Assembly: GCF_017301635.1 (NCBI RefSeq)
Contig: NZ_CP071091.1
Span: 6,212,001-6,276,000, forward strand
Reading direction: 5' to 3'
DNA: 64,000 nt
Source of the DNA: Myxococcus landrumus
GTDB lineage: Bacteria; Myxococcota; Myxococcia; Myxococcales; Myxococcaceae
Below, one piece after another: positions 14,049-23,238 of the stretch. Both the position numbers and the translations under genes were made by a program. The stretch's first letter is position 1. Every line of letters begins with the position of its first letter. A model generated the notes under the pieces. That model did not search any database, had not been told where the DNA came from, and saw only the letters and a list, made by a program, of their open reading frames with translations.

Positions 14049-16286
14049 CTACTCTACATCCCCGTCACGAGGCTCCGGCCGCGCGCGTCCATACGCGGCC
14101 TCGAGAATCGCATCACTGCGAAGCCCGCTGGCCTTCGCTGCCTCGACGTCCAATCCCTCTCCATGGCCGCGCCCGCGTCCCTCGAAGACGAGCACCCCGC
14201 CATTGAACGAGGCCGTCCGGGGACACGACGACAGCTTCAAGCCCGAGCGCAACAACTCACACGGCAGCGAGCGACCCTCCTCGTACGTCGCCGAGCCATC
14301 GCGCTCGGTGAGCAGGTATTGCACCCGCCCCGCCTCGAAGCGCAGGGACACCAGCCCCTTGCCGAGAATCCGTTCGACCTCGCCTCGGGTCCGCTCTTCC
14401 TTCCAAGGCTCCTGTCCTCCCTGCGAGAACAACAGCCACTCCTTCCACTTCAGCGCGGGCAACCCCAGCGCCTTCGCGTCGTCGCGCTGCACCCGCACCG
14501 TGCCTCGGAAGGCCTGACAGTGCGTCGTGTCGCAGACGGCGCGGCCCGGGTGGCGACTGTGCCGCTCGTTGTGCGCCACCACTCGCGCCAGCGCCAGGCG
14601 CGCCTCGCCCTTCAGCGTCACGTCCTCCGCGGCCACCACGCCCGCCGTGTATTGCAGGCGCGTGGTGCGGAACACGAAGTCCGAGCCGCGCCGCGCCTTC
14701 ATCGCGCTGGTCGACGTGGGCACCCCCGGAGGTGGCCGGTACGCGGGCGCGGGTGACCACGAGAAGACGCCCGCGTAGTCCCGCCCCTCCTCCGGCCCCT
14801 TCGGGAAGCGAAGCCGCCAGGGCGCGCCCAGACACACCGCCGCGCCGCGCGCCGTGAGCCCCTCCAGCCGAGCCCACTCCGAGGGCGCCGCCTTCGGCAT
14901 CCCCTCCTCCACCGCGAAGCCCACGCCCGAGCACCGCGCCTCCACCTCGCGCGAGGACACGAGCCCCAGCACCTGCACCCGCGCCGCCTCCAACCCCGCC
15001 TGCTTGCGCGCGCGCGCCATCGCCTCCGGAATCTCCTCCGCGAACTGGCGCGGCATCTTCCCGGGGCGCACCGCAACCACAACCAGGTCTCCGTCCACCG
15101 CCGCAATCCAGCCGTACTGGGGCCGGCTCGCCGCGTCCCGCACCGTGCCCGTCTTCGTCGACACGCCCGCGAGCGCCTTCGACGCGGGCAACTCCGCCAG
15201 CGTGCCTCGCGCCGCGTTGTCCGCCAGCAGCGCGAGCACGTCCGGCCGAGCCTCCGCCAACAGCCGATACGCCTGCGCCATGCCCCACGGCGACAGCGCC
15301 AGCGTCGAGCGCAGCCCCACGACGTCCGCCATGTCCGCGGGCTTCCCCGTCAGCCCCAGCGCCGACAACACGGGCTCCCACGCACCGAAGCCCCGAGGCG
15401 CCGAGCCACTCGCCTCCCAGTCCAGGAAGTACCCGTTGCACGAGCGCAGCATCGCCGTGCGCGCATCCACGCTCTTCGGCAAGCCCGGCCCACACGCCCA
15501 CTCCTGCACCTCCGCGCGCGGCGTGAGCAGCGGATGCCCCACGCCCGCCGCGTAGACGAAGGGCTTCAGCGCCGAGCCATACGGCAACGCGCGCCGCACC
15601 TCACCCTCCGACAACACCACCTCTCCGGAGTGCCGGCTCAACACCACCGTGGCCGGCCCCGCCGCGCGCACCTGCACGTCCGCCAGCTCGTCGATGGACA
15701 GCGGCACCACCCACCGCGCGCCGTCGTGACACTGGCGCAGCCGGCGCGACAGCGCCTTGGGAAACCCCACCGACTCACTGAGCAGCCGCGCCAGCGCGCG
15801 CCGGGCCCGCGTCGAGTCCACCGCGGGAGACGCCGCCAGCTCCGACGCCGCGCGTGAGAGGGATTGATAGGCCCCCTCGCGCCACGCGGGCAACTCGCCG
15901 CTCAGCGCCACCGCGAAGGCTTCGTGGAACAGCCGGTCCTCGCTCGACTGGGGACAGGCCCACCACAGGAGCTGATGTGCCAGCTCGTGCCGCAGCGCCA
16001 CGCGCAGCCGCTCATCCAGCACGCCGGGCGTGTTCTGCCTCAGCTCGACGAAGCCGGGACGGCCCTGCGCGTTGCGCTCGGGCGTCAGGGCCAGTCCCTT
16101 CTGGAGGACGATGGAGGCCGGTGCCTTCGCCGGCGCTCCACCCGCCTCCGCCACATACACCGCCTCCAGTGCCGCCCAGCCGGCTTCCGCCTCGCGGCGA
16201 AGGTCCGGCTCGGGCGTCACGTCCCCTCGCGTGACGAAGGTGGGGGTGGCCGCCAGCAGCACGGCCACCATGGAGGCCCACCCCAT
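14049..16286 (-). CDS. Exported fusion: HExxH segment + PBP transpeptidase-like + SpoIID-like (DUF2300/YfaQ position)
   Basis: A 745-residue exported protein, immediately downstream of the macroglobulin gene (3 bases). After a short signal peptide, H100-E-L-A-H104 with E122 or E131 nearby looks like a gluzincin metallopeptidase site. Residues about 200-420 carry the penicillin-binding triad: S238-A-L-K241 in YGSALKPF, S282-C-N284, and K378-T-G380. Residues about 540-740 match SpoIID: VVAAED with candidate catalytic Glu E554, CDTTHCQ (about 585-591), and near the C-terminus GRGRGHGEGLD, equivalent to the SpoIID GxGxGHGVG motif. The protein could thus both cross-link and cut peptidoglycan. By position it corresponds to YfaQ (DUF2300) of the enterobacterial yfa cluster; whether DUF2300 covers these domains I could not check. 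Activity is unproven. Confidence 0.8.
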   Translation of the reverse strand: MGWASMVAVLLAATPTFVTRGDVTPEPDLRREAEAGWAALEAVYVAEAGGAPAKAPASIVLQKGLALTPERNAQGRPGFVELRQNTPGVLDERLRVALRHELAHQLLWWACPQSSEDRLFHEAFAVALSGELPAWREGAYQSLSRAASELAASPAVDSTRARRALARLLSESVGFPKALSRRLRQCHDGARWVVPLSIDELADVQVRAAGPATVVLSRHSGEVVLSEGEVRRALPYGSALKPFVYAAGVGHPLLTPRAEVQEWACGPGLPKSVDARTAMLRSCNGYFLDWEASGSAPRGFGAWEPVLSALGLTGKPADMADVVGLRSTLALSPWGMAQAYRLLAEARPDVLALLADNAARGTLAELPASKALAGVSTKTGTVRDAASRPQYGWIAAVDGDLVVVAVRPGKMPRQFAEEIPEAMARARKQAGLEAARVQVLGLVSSREVEARCSGVGFAVEEGMPKAAPSEWARLEGLTARGAAVCLGAPWRLRFPKGPEEGRDYAGVFSWSPAPAYRPPPGVPTSTSAMKARRGSDFVFRTTRLQYTAGVVAAEDVTLKGEARLALARVVAHNERHSRHPGRAVCDTTHCQAFRGTVRVQRDDAKALGLPALKWKEWLLFSQGGQEPWKEERTRGEVERILGKGLVSLRFEAGRVQYLLTERDGSATYEEGRSLPCELLRSGLKLSSCPRTASFNGGVLVFEGRGRGHGEGLDVEAAKASGLRSDAILEAAYGRARPEPRDGDVE

Positions 16287-16289
16287 GCG

Positions 16290-19200
16290 CTACAGGTCTC
16301 CCGTGCCCTTCTTCGACGGGACGACCTTCAGCGAGGCGCCCGCCGTGCGGCCACGGATGCTCGCGGCATACATGTCCTCGATGCGCGCGGGAGGCGCGGA
16401 GAACGTGCCCGGGAACTGCGCGCGCAGCACGTAGCCCACCGTGCGCGGGCTGTCGCTCCAGGGCGCGGGCTCCTCGAAGAAGAACGTGGCCCGCTCCGGG
16501 TCCAGCACCCGACGCTTCAGCGCCTCGGGCGCCAGCGGCAGCGAGTGCGGCGGCCCGCGGAACACCTTGTCCTCCTGGAGCGCCACGAAGCCCGCGGGCA
16601 CCGAGTCCTCCACCACGTAGTACGCCGACCGCACCGCGTTGCCACCGCGCGCGTCCATCGTCAGCTCCACGTAGACCTCCTCGCCCTGGGACACCGTGTC
16701 CCCCGCGCCCAGCTTCACCTTCCCGCCCTCACGCAGCACGTAGTAGGCGCGCTGCAAGGACATGCCCTCGGCCTGGACGCCCGCCGCCGCCACCGGAATG
16801 CGCGCGGTGGCCTGGAGCGTCGCCACGCCGTCGAAGCCGCCCACGTCCACCGTGCGCGTCCCCGGCGACAGCATCGCGACGAGGCCCATGCCGCGAGGCG
16901 CGAACTTCACGTCGCCCTTCACACCCTTCACCTCGGGCGGCGTCATGCCCTTGAACGCCTTCACGTCGCGCTCGAGCAGCCACAGCGAGTGCAAGAGCGC
17001 GGTGCTCCGGTCGAACGTGGACAGACCCGGCTCCGACAGGAGCTCCAGGATGCGCTTGCGCGCGCGGGTGATGTCCAGCGAGCCGAACGACGCCGCGTGC
17101 GCGGCAATCGCCGTCATGCCCACGCGCCGCAGCGGGAAGTGGAAGAACGCCTCGGACAGCTCCATCTCCTGGCCCGGACGGTACGCGGCCAGCGTGGTGA
17201 AGCCCTCGGAGCTCTTCTTCACCAGCGCGTTGATGCGCGCCTGCAGCGCGGGCTCCTTGATGATGCCCGCCTTCTCCGCCGCGAGCACCGCCAGCGCCAG
17301 CGGGTACAGGTCACCCGACTCGGACGCCTCCACCAGCGCCCGCACCCGCGCCGCCTGCTTCGGCCCCTCCAGACGCGCCAGCACGTACGCCCGCGTCGCC
17401 TCGTACTCGGGCGGCAGGCCGTCCTGCGCCTCCAGCCAGCGAGCGCTCTCCACGATGCGCGGGTCCGCGCGGTCCACCAGCCCCGCCTCGGACGCGTACG
17501 CCAGACCATCCAACGCGATGAGCGTCAGCGGCAGGCTGGGCGTGCTGTAGCCGCCGAACCACGTGAAGCCACCGCCCTTCACCGACAGGTTGAGGATGCG
17601 CGCCGTGCCCTGCACCGAGCGGCTGCGCGCCTCCTCCAACAGCGCCTGCGTGTCCGGGTCCAGCTTCGCCAGCGCGTCGCCCTTCTGGAGCACCTGGTAC
17701 ACGGCCACGTTGGGCACCGTCGTCGACACGAGCTGCTCCAGGCAGCCGTACGGGTACGTGAGCAGCTCACGCACGTTTGACAGGGACGCGTCGACGATGG
17801 ACGGCTGGAGCACCAGCTCCACGCTCGTCAGCGTCGCCTCCTTCGCCGCGGGCACCTCCAGCGCACCGCCGCCCCACGCGCTCACCTTGACGAAGTCCTC
17901 CACCGCCGCGGGCTCCACCTGGAACAGCTTGCGGTCCTTCAGCGGGTCCTTGCCGCCCGACACGTCCACCGCCAGCTGCGCGGAGCCCGTCGCCGTGGCC
18001 TTCAGCGTCAGCGGCACCACCTGCTCGCCGCCCTTCGCCAGCTCCACCTTGTGCTGCGACTGGTCCGCCTTCAGCGCGCCCAGGGACGCCAGCTTCACGT
18101 CCAGCACCTGGCTGGCCGGCGCCTTCTCGCCCGCGGACAGGCGGACGGAGGCCAGCGCCTCGTCACCCTCGCGCAGGAACTGCGGCAGCGCCGCGTACAG
18201 GTTCAGCCCACCGCGCGTGGCGAACTCGGACGTGCTCTCGCCGAAGCGGCCGGACGTGTCCGCCGCCACCGCCGTCACCACCCACAACGTCTGGTTGGAC
18301 GGCAGCGTGAAGCGCACCGTGGCGCGGCCATCGCGGTCCGTCACCACCGTCGGGTCCCAGTGCGCCGTGTCCTTCTCCAGGTCCTTCGTCTGACGGCTGG
18401 GCGGCTTGATGGACGCGAAGGCATGGTCCGGCAGCCCGGCCATCTTGCGCGCCAGCGCCTCGCCATAGCCGTAGCCCTGGAACTCCGCCGAGTAGAAGTT
18501 GGACACGTTGTTGCGCGCGGGCGGATAGAAGAAGTCCAGCACCTTGGGACGGAACTCCGTCTGGATGGCGTAGACGGCCTTGTCCACCACGCCCACGGAG
18601 AGCTGGGCCACCACGCCCTTGCCCTCGTGGTCCGTGACGCGCACGTCGATGCTCTGCTCGGTGAGCGGCGTGGCCTCCGCGCGCACAGGCTGCAACTCCA
18701 CCGTGAGGGTGCGCTCGCGCGGAATCACGCGGAAGGACACCGTGCGCTCCTCCCACCGGCCCATCGCCGTCGGGTACGCGACGGACGCGTACACCGCGCC
18801 GCCGAAGCGCTTCTCCACGTTGAAGCTGTGCACCAGCGTGCGGCCCTTGAGCTCCACCATCTGCGTGTCATGCAGGCGCCCGCCCGACAGCGTCACCCAC
18901 ACCGGGCCCGTGTCGCGGCCCCCCGAGCCCCAGCCATCCGGCATCAGCGCCACCAGCCGCGCCGTGTCGCCCGGCTCCAGCGTGCCCGACAGCGAGGCCA
19001 GCGTGAGGTTCGGCACCTGCGCGACCGGCTCGTCCTCCGCGCCAATCACCAGCAGAGACTCCTCGCCCTGCCACGTCTCACCGCGCTTGTCCTTCACGGT
19101 GACACGCGCGAGCACCGCGCCCACGTCGGACGTCGGCACCTTCTCGCGGTGCGTCCCGTCCGCCGCCGTGGTGAACGAGCGCTTGCCCAGGCTCTTCTCC

Positions 19201-21011
19201 GAGCCATCCGCGCGGCGCAGCACGAACTCCACCTCGCCCTGCGTGACACCGTAGGCCTTGCCCGACAGCGTCGTCGCGCGCACGGCCAGCGTCGCCTCGC
19301 CGCTCTTCGCCACCACCGCGTCGGAGTACCGCGCCAGGCCCAGCACCTCCACCTTCGACAGGAAGAAGGCGGAGGTGGAGTTGGCGAACGTCTCCTGGTC
19401 ATCCCGCGCGCGCACCGTGAGCGAGTAGCGGTACGGCAACCGGTCCTCACCCGCCTTCAGCTCCGGCACGGCGACTTCGATTTTCGCCTCGCCGCTCGCG
19501 TCGAATGCGGAGGCGGAGGCCCACGGGTCCTCGGCGGCGCCGCGCTCGGCGACGGAGGAGTACAGGCGCTCGGGCACGCTCAGCTTGCCCTCGTTGGTGG
19601 ACTGCGTGCCGTACGTCACGTCGCTGCCCTGCCCGCCCTTGCCGGAGTCATCCACCCACGCGGGTGCGTCCAGCAGCGTGCGGTAGAGGAACACCTCGTA
19701 CTTCGCGCCCGCGGGCACGCCACCCGCGTAGCGCCGCGCGCGCACCGTCACGCGCAGGTTCTGTCCGGGGACCACCGTCTCCGACTCGGGCTCCGCCTCC
19801 AGGTAGAACGTGGGCTTCACGTAGTCCTGCACGCGCGCCTCGCCCTGGTGCGGCTGTCCGTCCAGCTCCGCCTCCACGCGCATCACGCCCGTGCCCAGGT
19901 CCTCGGGCACCTTGAGCGTGCCGTGGAAGGCGCCGAACTCATCCACCGCGACGCGCGTGGTGAGGGCCCGGCCCTCCTGCGAGATGAGCTTCACCGTCAC
20001 GTCGCGCTTCTTCGGCGTGAACAGGCGCGCCAGGTACGTGTCCGGCTGGCGCAGCACGCCGCGGAACTTCACCTCGTGCCCCGGCTTGTAGATGGGCCGG
20101 TCGCTGTAGATGAACACGTCCGGCGCCACCGCCAGCGTGGAGTAGAAGTCCGTGTCGACAATGGCCGTGTCACCGCCCACCGACGCGGTGGCGATGATGC
20201 GCGGCTCCGTCACGGACAGGCGCACCTCGCCCTTGTTGTCCGTCGTCCCCGTGGGGCCCTTGCCCTTGGGCAGGTACACCTGCACCTGCGCGCCCACGGC
20301 GGGCTTCTGGTCCCGGCCCGCCACGCGCACCAGCACCTCGCCATCCGTCTGCTTCAGCTGCACCGTCAGGTCGCTGACGACCAGCACCACCTGGCCCTCC
20401 ACCAACCCCTGCACCAGTTGGAGCACGTACGTGCCCGCGGGCAGCGGCGCGAGCACCACGCGGCGCTCCTGGAAGCCATAGCCCCCACCGCTGGTGTCGA
20501 AGCCCGGCACGTTGAAGTCGCGCTCGGCGCCGCCCAGGTCCAGGTTCAGCCACTGGCTGCGCGCCACGGTGAAGCCCGCCGGCACACCGACCAGCTTCTT
20601 GGGACCCTCGGACACCTTGGCCAACGGCTCGCTGGAGCCCGGCAGGTTGGGCGCCTGCGGCAGCACGTCCCCCACCGAGTCGCGGAAGCCGATGTTGAGC
20701 GAGCCCAACAGCCACTTGCCCGGCGAGCTCACCGCGTTGACGCCGCGGCTGAGCGCGCGGCCCGGGTTGTTCATCGTCGGCGGCGTCTGGTACGCGCGGC
20801 GCAGGTCGCCCTGCGCGCGGATGAACGCCTCCAGGTTGTCGGGCTTGAGGACGCGGAGCTCCACGGGCCCCTTGTCCTCGAAGGCCACATCCACCGCGAC
20901 CGGCTCACCGCTGACATACGCGCGCGGCACCGTGATGTAGAGCGGCTTGGCCAGGGCCATGCCGGACAGCGCCACCGCCGCCAGTACCGCGAGTCGAGCT
21001 ACCGTCCTCAT
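16290..21011 (-). CDS. Bacterial alpha-2-macroglobulin with CLEQ thioester motif
   Basis: Giant periplasmic protease trap of 1573 residues (YfaS/MagD/YfhM family). A Sec signal peptide ends ALSGMALA (about residue 21) with no lipobox, so it is probably soluble in the periplasm. The macroglobulin domain motif YSDRPIYKPG lies near residue 298; the alpha-2-macroglobulin core block HWDPTVVTDRDGRATVRF near 890; and the thioester domain (about 1070-1390) begins with YGCLEQ (C1090, Q1093). The helical repeats after it are the alpha/alpha toroid. Upon bait cleavage the thioester would covalently capture the attacking protease. The ATG overlaps the upstream stop as ATGA. Family identity is firm. Family knowledge: YfhM-type proteins have the thioester and pair with PbpC, YfaS-type proteins usually lack it; this one has the YfaS-type neighbours with the thioester kept. 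Confidence 0.95.
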   Translation of the reverse strand: MRTVARLAVLAAVALSGMALAKPLYITVPRAYVSGEPVAVDVAFEDKGPVELRVLKPDNLEAFIRAQGDLRRAYQTPPTMNNPGRALSRGVNAVSSPGKWLLGSLNIGFRDSVGDVLPQAPNLPGSSEPLAKVSEGPKKLVGVPAGFTVARSQWLNLDLGGAERDFNVPGFDTSGGGYGFQERRVVLAPLPAGTYVLQLVQGLVEGQVVLVVSDLTVQLKQTDGEVLVRVAGRDQKPAVGAQVQVYLPKGKGPTGTTDNKGEVRLSVTEPRIIATASVGGDTAIVDTDFYSTLAVAPDVFIYSDRPIYKPGHEVKFRGVLRQPDTYLARLFTPKKRDVTVKLISQEGRALTTRVAVDEFGAFHGTLKVPEDLGTGVMRVEAELDGQPHQGEARVQDYVKPTFYLEAEPESETVVPGQNLRVTVRARRYAGGVPAGAKYEVFLYRTLLDAPAWVDDSGKGGQGSDVTYGTQSTNEGKLSVPERLYSSVAERGAAEDPWASASAFDASGEAKIEVAVPELKAGEDRLPYRYSLTVRARDDQETFANSTSAFFLSKVEVLGLARYSDAVVAKSGEATLAVRATTLSGKAYGVTQGEVEFVLRRADGSEKSLGKRSFTTAADGTHREKVPTSDVGAVLARVTVKDKRGETWQGEESLLVIGAEDEPVAQVPNLTLASLSGTLEPGDTARLVALMPDGWGSGGRDTGPVWVTLSGGRLHDTQMVELKGRTLVHSFNVEKRFGGAVYASVAYPTAMGRWEERTVSFRVIPRERTLTVELQPVRAEATPLTEQSIDVRVTDHEGKGVVAQLSVGVVDKAVYAIQTEFRPKVLDFFYPPARNNVSNFYSAEFQGYGYGEALARKMAGLPDHAFASIKPPSRQTKDLEKDTAHWDPTVVTDRDGRATVRFTLPSNQTLWVVTAVAADTSGRFGESTSEFATRGGLNLYAALPQFLREGDEALASVRLSAGEKAPASQVLDVKLASLGALKADQSQHKVELAKGGEQVVPLTLKATATGSAQLAVDVSGGKDPLKDRKLFQVEPAAVEDFVKVSAWGGGALEVPAAKEATLTSVELVLQPSIVDASLSNVRELLTYPYGCLEQLVSTTVPNVAVYQVLQKGDALAKLDPDTQALLEEARSRSVQGTARILNLSVKGGGFTWFGGYSTPSLPLTLIALDGLAYASEAGLVDRADPRIVESARWLEAQDGLPPEYEATRAYVLARLEGPKQAARVRALVEASESGDLYPLALAVLAAEKAGIIKEPALQARINALVKKSSEGFTTLAAYRPGQEMELSEAFFHFPLRRVGMTAIAAHAASFGSLDITRARKRILELLSEPGLSTFDRSTALLHSLWLLERDVKAFKGMTPPEVKGVKGDVKFAPRGMGLVAMLSPGTRTVDVGGFDGVATLQATARIPVAAAGVQAEGMSLQRAYYVLREGGKVKLGAGDTVSQGEEVYVELTMDARGGNAVRSAYYVVEDSVPAGFVALQEDKVFRGPPHSLPLAPEALKRRVLDPERATFFFEEPAPWSDSPRTVGYVLRAQFPGTFSAPPARIEDMYAASIRGRTAGASLKVVPSKKGTGDL

Positions 21012-22618
21012 GACCCGAAACCTCCAGGAACCAACGAATCGCCCCGCACGGTGCCGCGCAGGCCCAGGTACGGCAGCGACTCCAGGTCGCGCCGCGCCGC
21101 TTCGATTTCAGGGGGCACCGTCTTGGGCATCGGCGCGTTGCGCCCCACCCGGGCCTCGGACAGGTAACCGTCCATCGTCAGGCCGCTGAGCATCCGCCCC
21201 AGATTCACCCCCACCACCACCGAGCCGGGCTCCCGCAGCCCCGCCACCACCGGCCCCGCCGCGTTGAGCAGGCTGGGCTTCTTGCCTTCACACGTCGCGC
21301 GCAGCGCGGACAGCTCCGCCTCGCTCGACGCCAGCACCACGTGCTTGCACACCGTCGCCGACACCACCTGCCGCGTGCCACCCGAGAAGAGGACCTGGAG
21401 CGACGTGGCGTCCTCCTGCCGTCCCCACACCAGCGCCACGTCCTGCGGCAGCGACGAGTCCCCGCGCGGCGTCCACACCACCGCCACCTGCCGCGTGCGC
21501 GTGGGGCCCTTGCCGCCCGACTCCCAGAACGCCTTCAGCGTCTCCGTGTTCAAGGTCTCCGGCAGCTTCAGCTGCACGGCGAACAGCACCGGCGTCTCCT
21601 CGGGCACCAGCTTGAGCAGCTCATCGGACAAGGGCGCCGTGTCCAGGTGCGTGACGCCCTCCTTCAGCTCACCGGCGATGCCCTTGCCCACCAGCCGCTC
21701 CCCCTCCACGCCGAACTGGAGGCGCGTGAGCGGCCCCATCCCCAGCACGTGACCCAACAACTGCGAGTCGCGGCCGAGCAGCTCCGTGTAGAGGCCCACC
21801 TCCACGTCCACGCCATCCTCGGGCTCCAGCTTGGGCGACTCCATGCACAGGCCCTGGAGCACCGCGACGGGGTGGCGCGCCAGGACCACGCGGTCCGCCG
21901 ACTTGCCCGCCCACAGCGTCTGCTCCGCCACCAGCCAGCGCTTCACCTCGAAGCCCTCCGCCACCGACGTGGGCGAGCCACCCGGGCAGGTCTTCGCCAC
22001 GAGCGTGCCGCGCTTGGCCACCGCGTCCAGCACGTTGAAGGCCGTGAGCATCGACTCCTTCGCCTCGGGGACGATGAACGCGGGCGTGCTCGCGCGCGCG
22101 TCACCCGCGAACCACATCACGCGGAACGGGGCGTTCCCCAGCTTGCCCACGAGCAGGTCCAACACGGCGCCGTTGAAGCCGCCCTTCAGGTCCTCGCCCG
22201 TGGAGCCCAGGAACGCGGCCCAGCCGCCCACGAAGCCCTTGCCCAGCGGCTGCGAGAGCTGCGAGCGCAGCCACGTGTTGCTCGCCATCGCGTCGCGCAC
22301 CTTCGCGGGGTGGAGCACGTCCACCCAGAAGGCCTCCGGCGCGGCGTTGTCCGGCACGGTCATGTCCGCCGTCGTCGGCTCGGGCAGACCTTCCACCTGC
22401 GCCTCATTCTCGGACTTGCCGCCCGCGACAAGCGGCGTGCTGGTGCCGTCACCGGAGTCGGACGAACCGGAGCGACGGCCGAGCAGGAACGCGCCCACGG
22501 CGACCACGGCGACGATGACGACCACGCCCACGAGCAGCCCCTTGTTGGGACCGCCTCGCTTGGGAGGGGGGCTCGCCGCGGGGGGCGGGCCCGGGGGAGG
22601 GCTCGACGGAGATGTCAT
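21008..22618 (-). CDS. Membrane-anchored DUF2138-like protein (YfaA position)
   Basis: A 536-residue protein with a Pro-rich cytoplasmic N-terminus (residues 1-22), one membrane segment (GLLVGVVVIVAVVAVGAFLL, about 27-46), a Ser/Gly/Asp linker and a large periplasmic domain. The periplasmic part (FWVDVLHPAKVRDAM..., LGKLGNAPFRVMWFAGD, DLESLPYLGLRGTV) agrees with the DUF2138 proteins that accompany YfaS-type macroglobulins; length is close to YfaA (about 560). The ATG at 22618 overlaps the stop of the DUF1175 gene, and its own stop overlaps the macroglobulin start, so three genes are translationally coupled. A likely role is anchoring or regulating the macroglobulin at the inner membrane (inference). 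Confidence 0.75.
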   Translation of the reverse strand: MTSPSSPPPGPPPAASPPPKRGGPNKGLLVGVVVIVAVVAVGAFLLGRRSGSSDSGDGTSTPLVAGGKSENEAQVEGLPEPTTADMTVPDNAAPEAFWVDVLHPAKVRDAMASNTWLRSQLSQPLGKGFVGGWAAFLGSTGEDLKGGFNGAVLDLLVGKLGNAPFRVMWFAGDARASTPAFIVPEAKESMLTAFNVLDAVAKRGTLVAKTCPGGSPTSVAEGFEVKRWLVAEQTLWAGKSADRVVLARHPVAVLQGLCMESPKLEPEDGVDVEVGLYTELLGRDSQLLGHVLGMGPLTRLQFGVEGERLVGKGIAGELKEGVTHLDTAPLSDELLKLVPEETPVLFAVQLKLPETLNTETLKAFWESGGKGPTRTRQVAVVWTPRGDSSLPQDVALVWGRQEDATSLQVLFSGGTRQVVSATVCKHVVLASSEAELSALRATCEGKKPSLLNAAGPVVAGLREPGSVVVGVNLGRMLSGLTMDGYLSEARVGRNAPMPKTVPPEIEAARRDLESLPYLGLRGTVRGDSLVPGGFGS

Positions 22619-23205
22619 GGCATCCATTCCTTGAAACGATAGAAGCCGAGGAACGCGCTGTTCGCGGGCACCGGACGCCACTCTCGAGGCGCCTCGTCGG
22701 CGAGGTTGTGGAGGAGCCCGGTGCGCACCGCGGCGCCCTTCTCCCCCGGGTGATAGACGACACGCGCGGGTGCATGCGCCCGGTCCTCGGGGCGCACCAC
22801 CAGCATGAGATGGAAGATGGGGCCCGCGTCCTGCTCCTGGCGGAACGCCAGCACGTCCCCGGTGCGCACGCGCTCACGCGTGGCCTCGTCCCGGCCCAAC
22901 GGCACCAGGCTGTGCTGCAAGAGCGACTCCGCATCCGCGAAGTCAGAGGGCTTGCCGTTCGCGTCCGACCACAGCGGTGAAGCCAGACGCTCGGGCGCGA
23001 TGTTCTTGTAGGCGATGCGGAAGACGAAGCGGATGAGGCCCGCGCAGTCGCGCTGGTCCGGATGCCACGCGGGGTCCTGCTTCCTCACCTGCGCGAGCGC
23101 CAGCTGCGCCACCTGCCGACGCAGCAGCACGTCGCGCGACTCTGGCGCGGGCGCGGCCGGGGCGGTGGCCTCCAGGAGCAAGAGCAGGGACAGGGCGGCG
23201 AGCAT
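22615..23205 (-). CDS. DUF1175 protein, NlpC/P60-like (YfaT position)
   Basis: Exported protein of 196 residues with a short signal (about 1-19, cleaved near APA). It has the DUF1175 signature: RDCAGLIRFVFREA-like sequence with candidate nucleophile C54 and GPIFHLMLVV with candidate His H132, preceded by TGDVLAFRQ. This Cys...His layout and the GD(V/L)L...FRQ block resemble NlpC/P60 and CHAP-type papain-fold hydrolases, which cut peptidoglycan peptides or act as amidases. It is the second gene in the macroglobulin operon; the next gene starts on its stop codon. The DUF1175 call is based on motif and neighbourhood; enzyme activity is inferred. Confidence 0.82.
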   Translation of the reverse strand: MLAALSLLLLLEATAPAAPAPESRDVLLRRQVAQLALAQVRKQDPAWHPDQRDCAGLIRFVFRIAYKNIAPERLASPLWSDANGKPSDFADAESLLQHSLVPLGRDEATRERVRTGDVLAFRQEQDAGPIFHLMLVVRPEDRAHAPARVVYHPGEKGAAVRTGLLHNLADEAPREWRPVPANSAFLGFYRFKEWMP

Positions 23206-23238
23206 GGCGTGGGACTCGAGCGCGAGGGGCGAGGCGCG

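Noticed and set aside
18051-21167. Very long plus-strand open frame (about 1038 codons) opposite the macroglobulin gene
   Set aside because: Codon-position shadow of the high-GC minus-strand gene; its translation is His/Arg-rich low-complexity with no domain, and the minus strand has a full family match.
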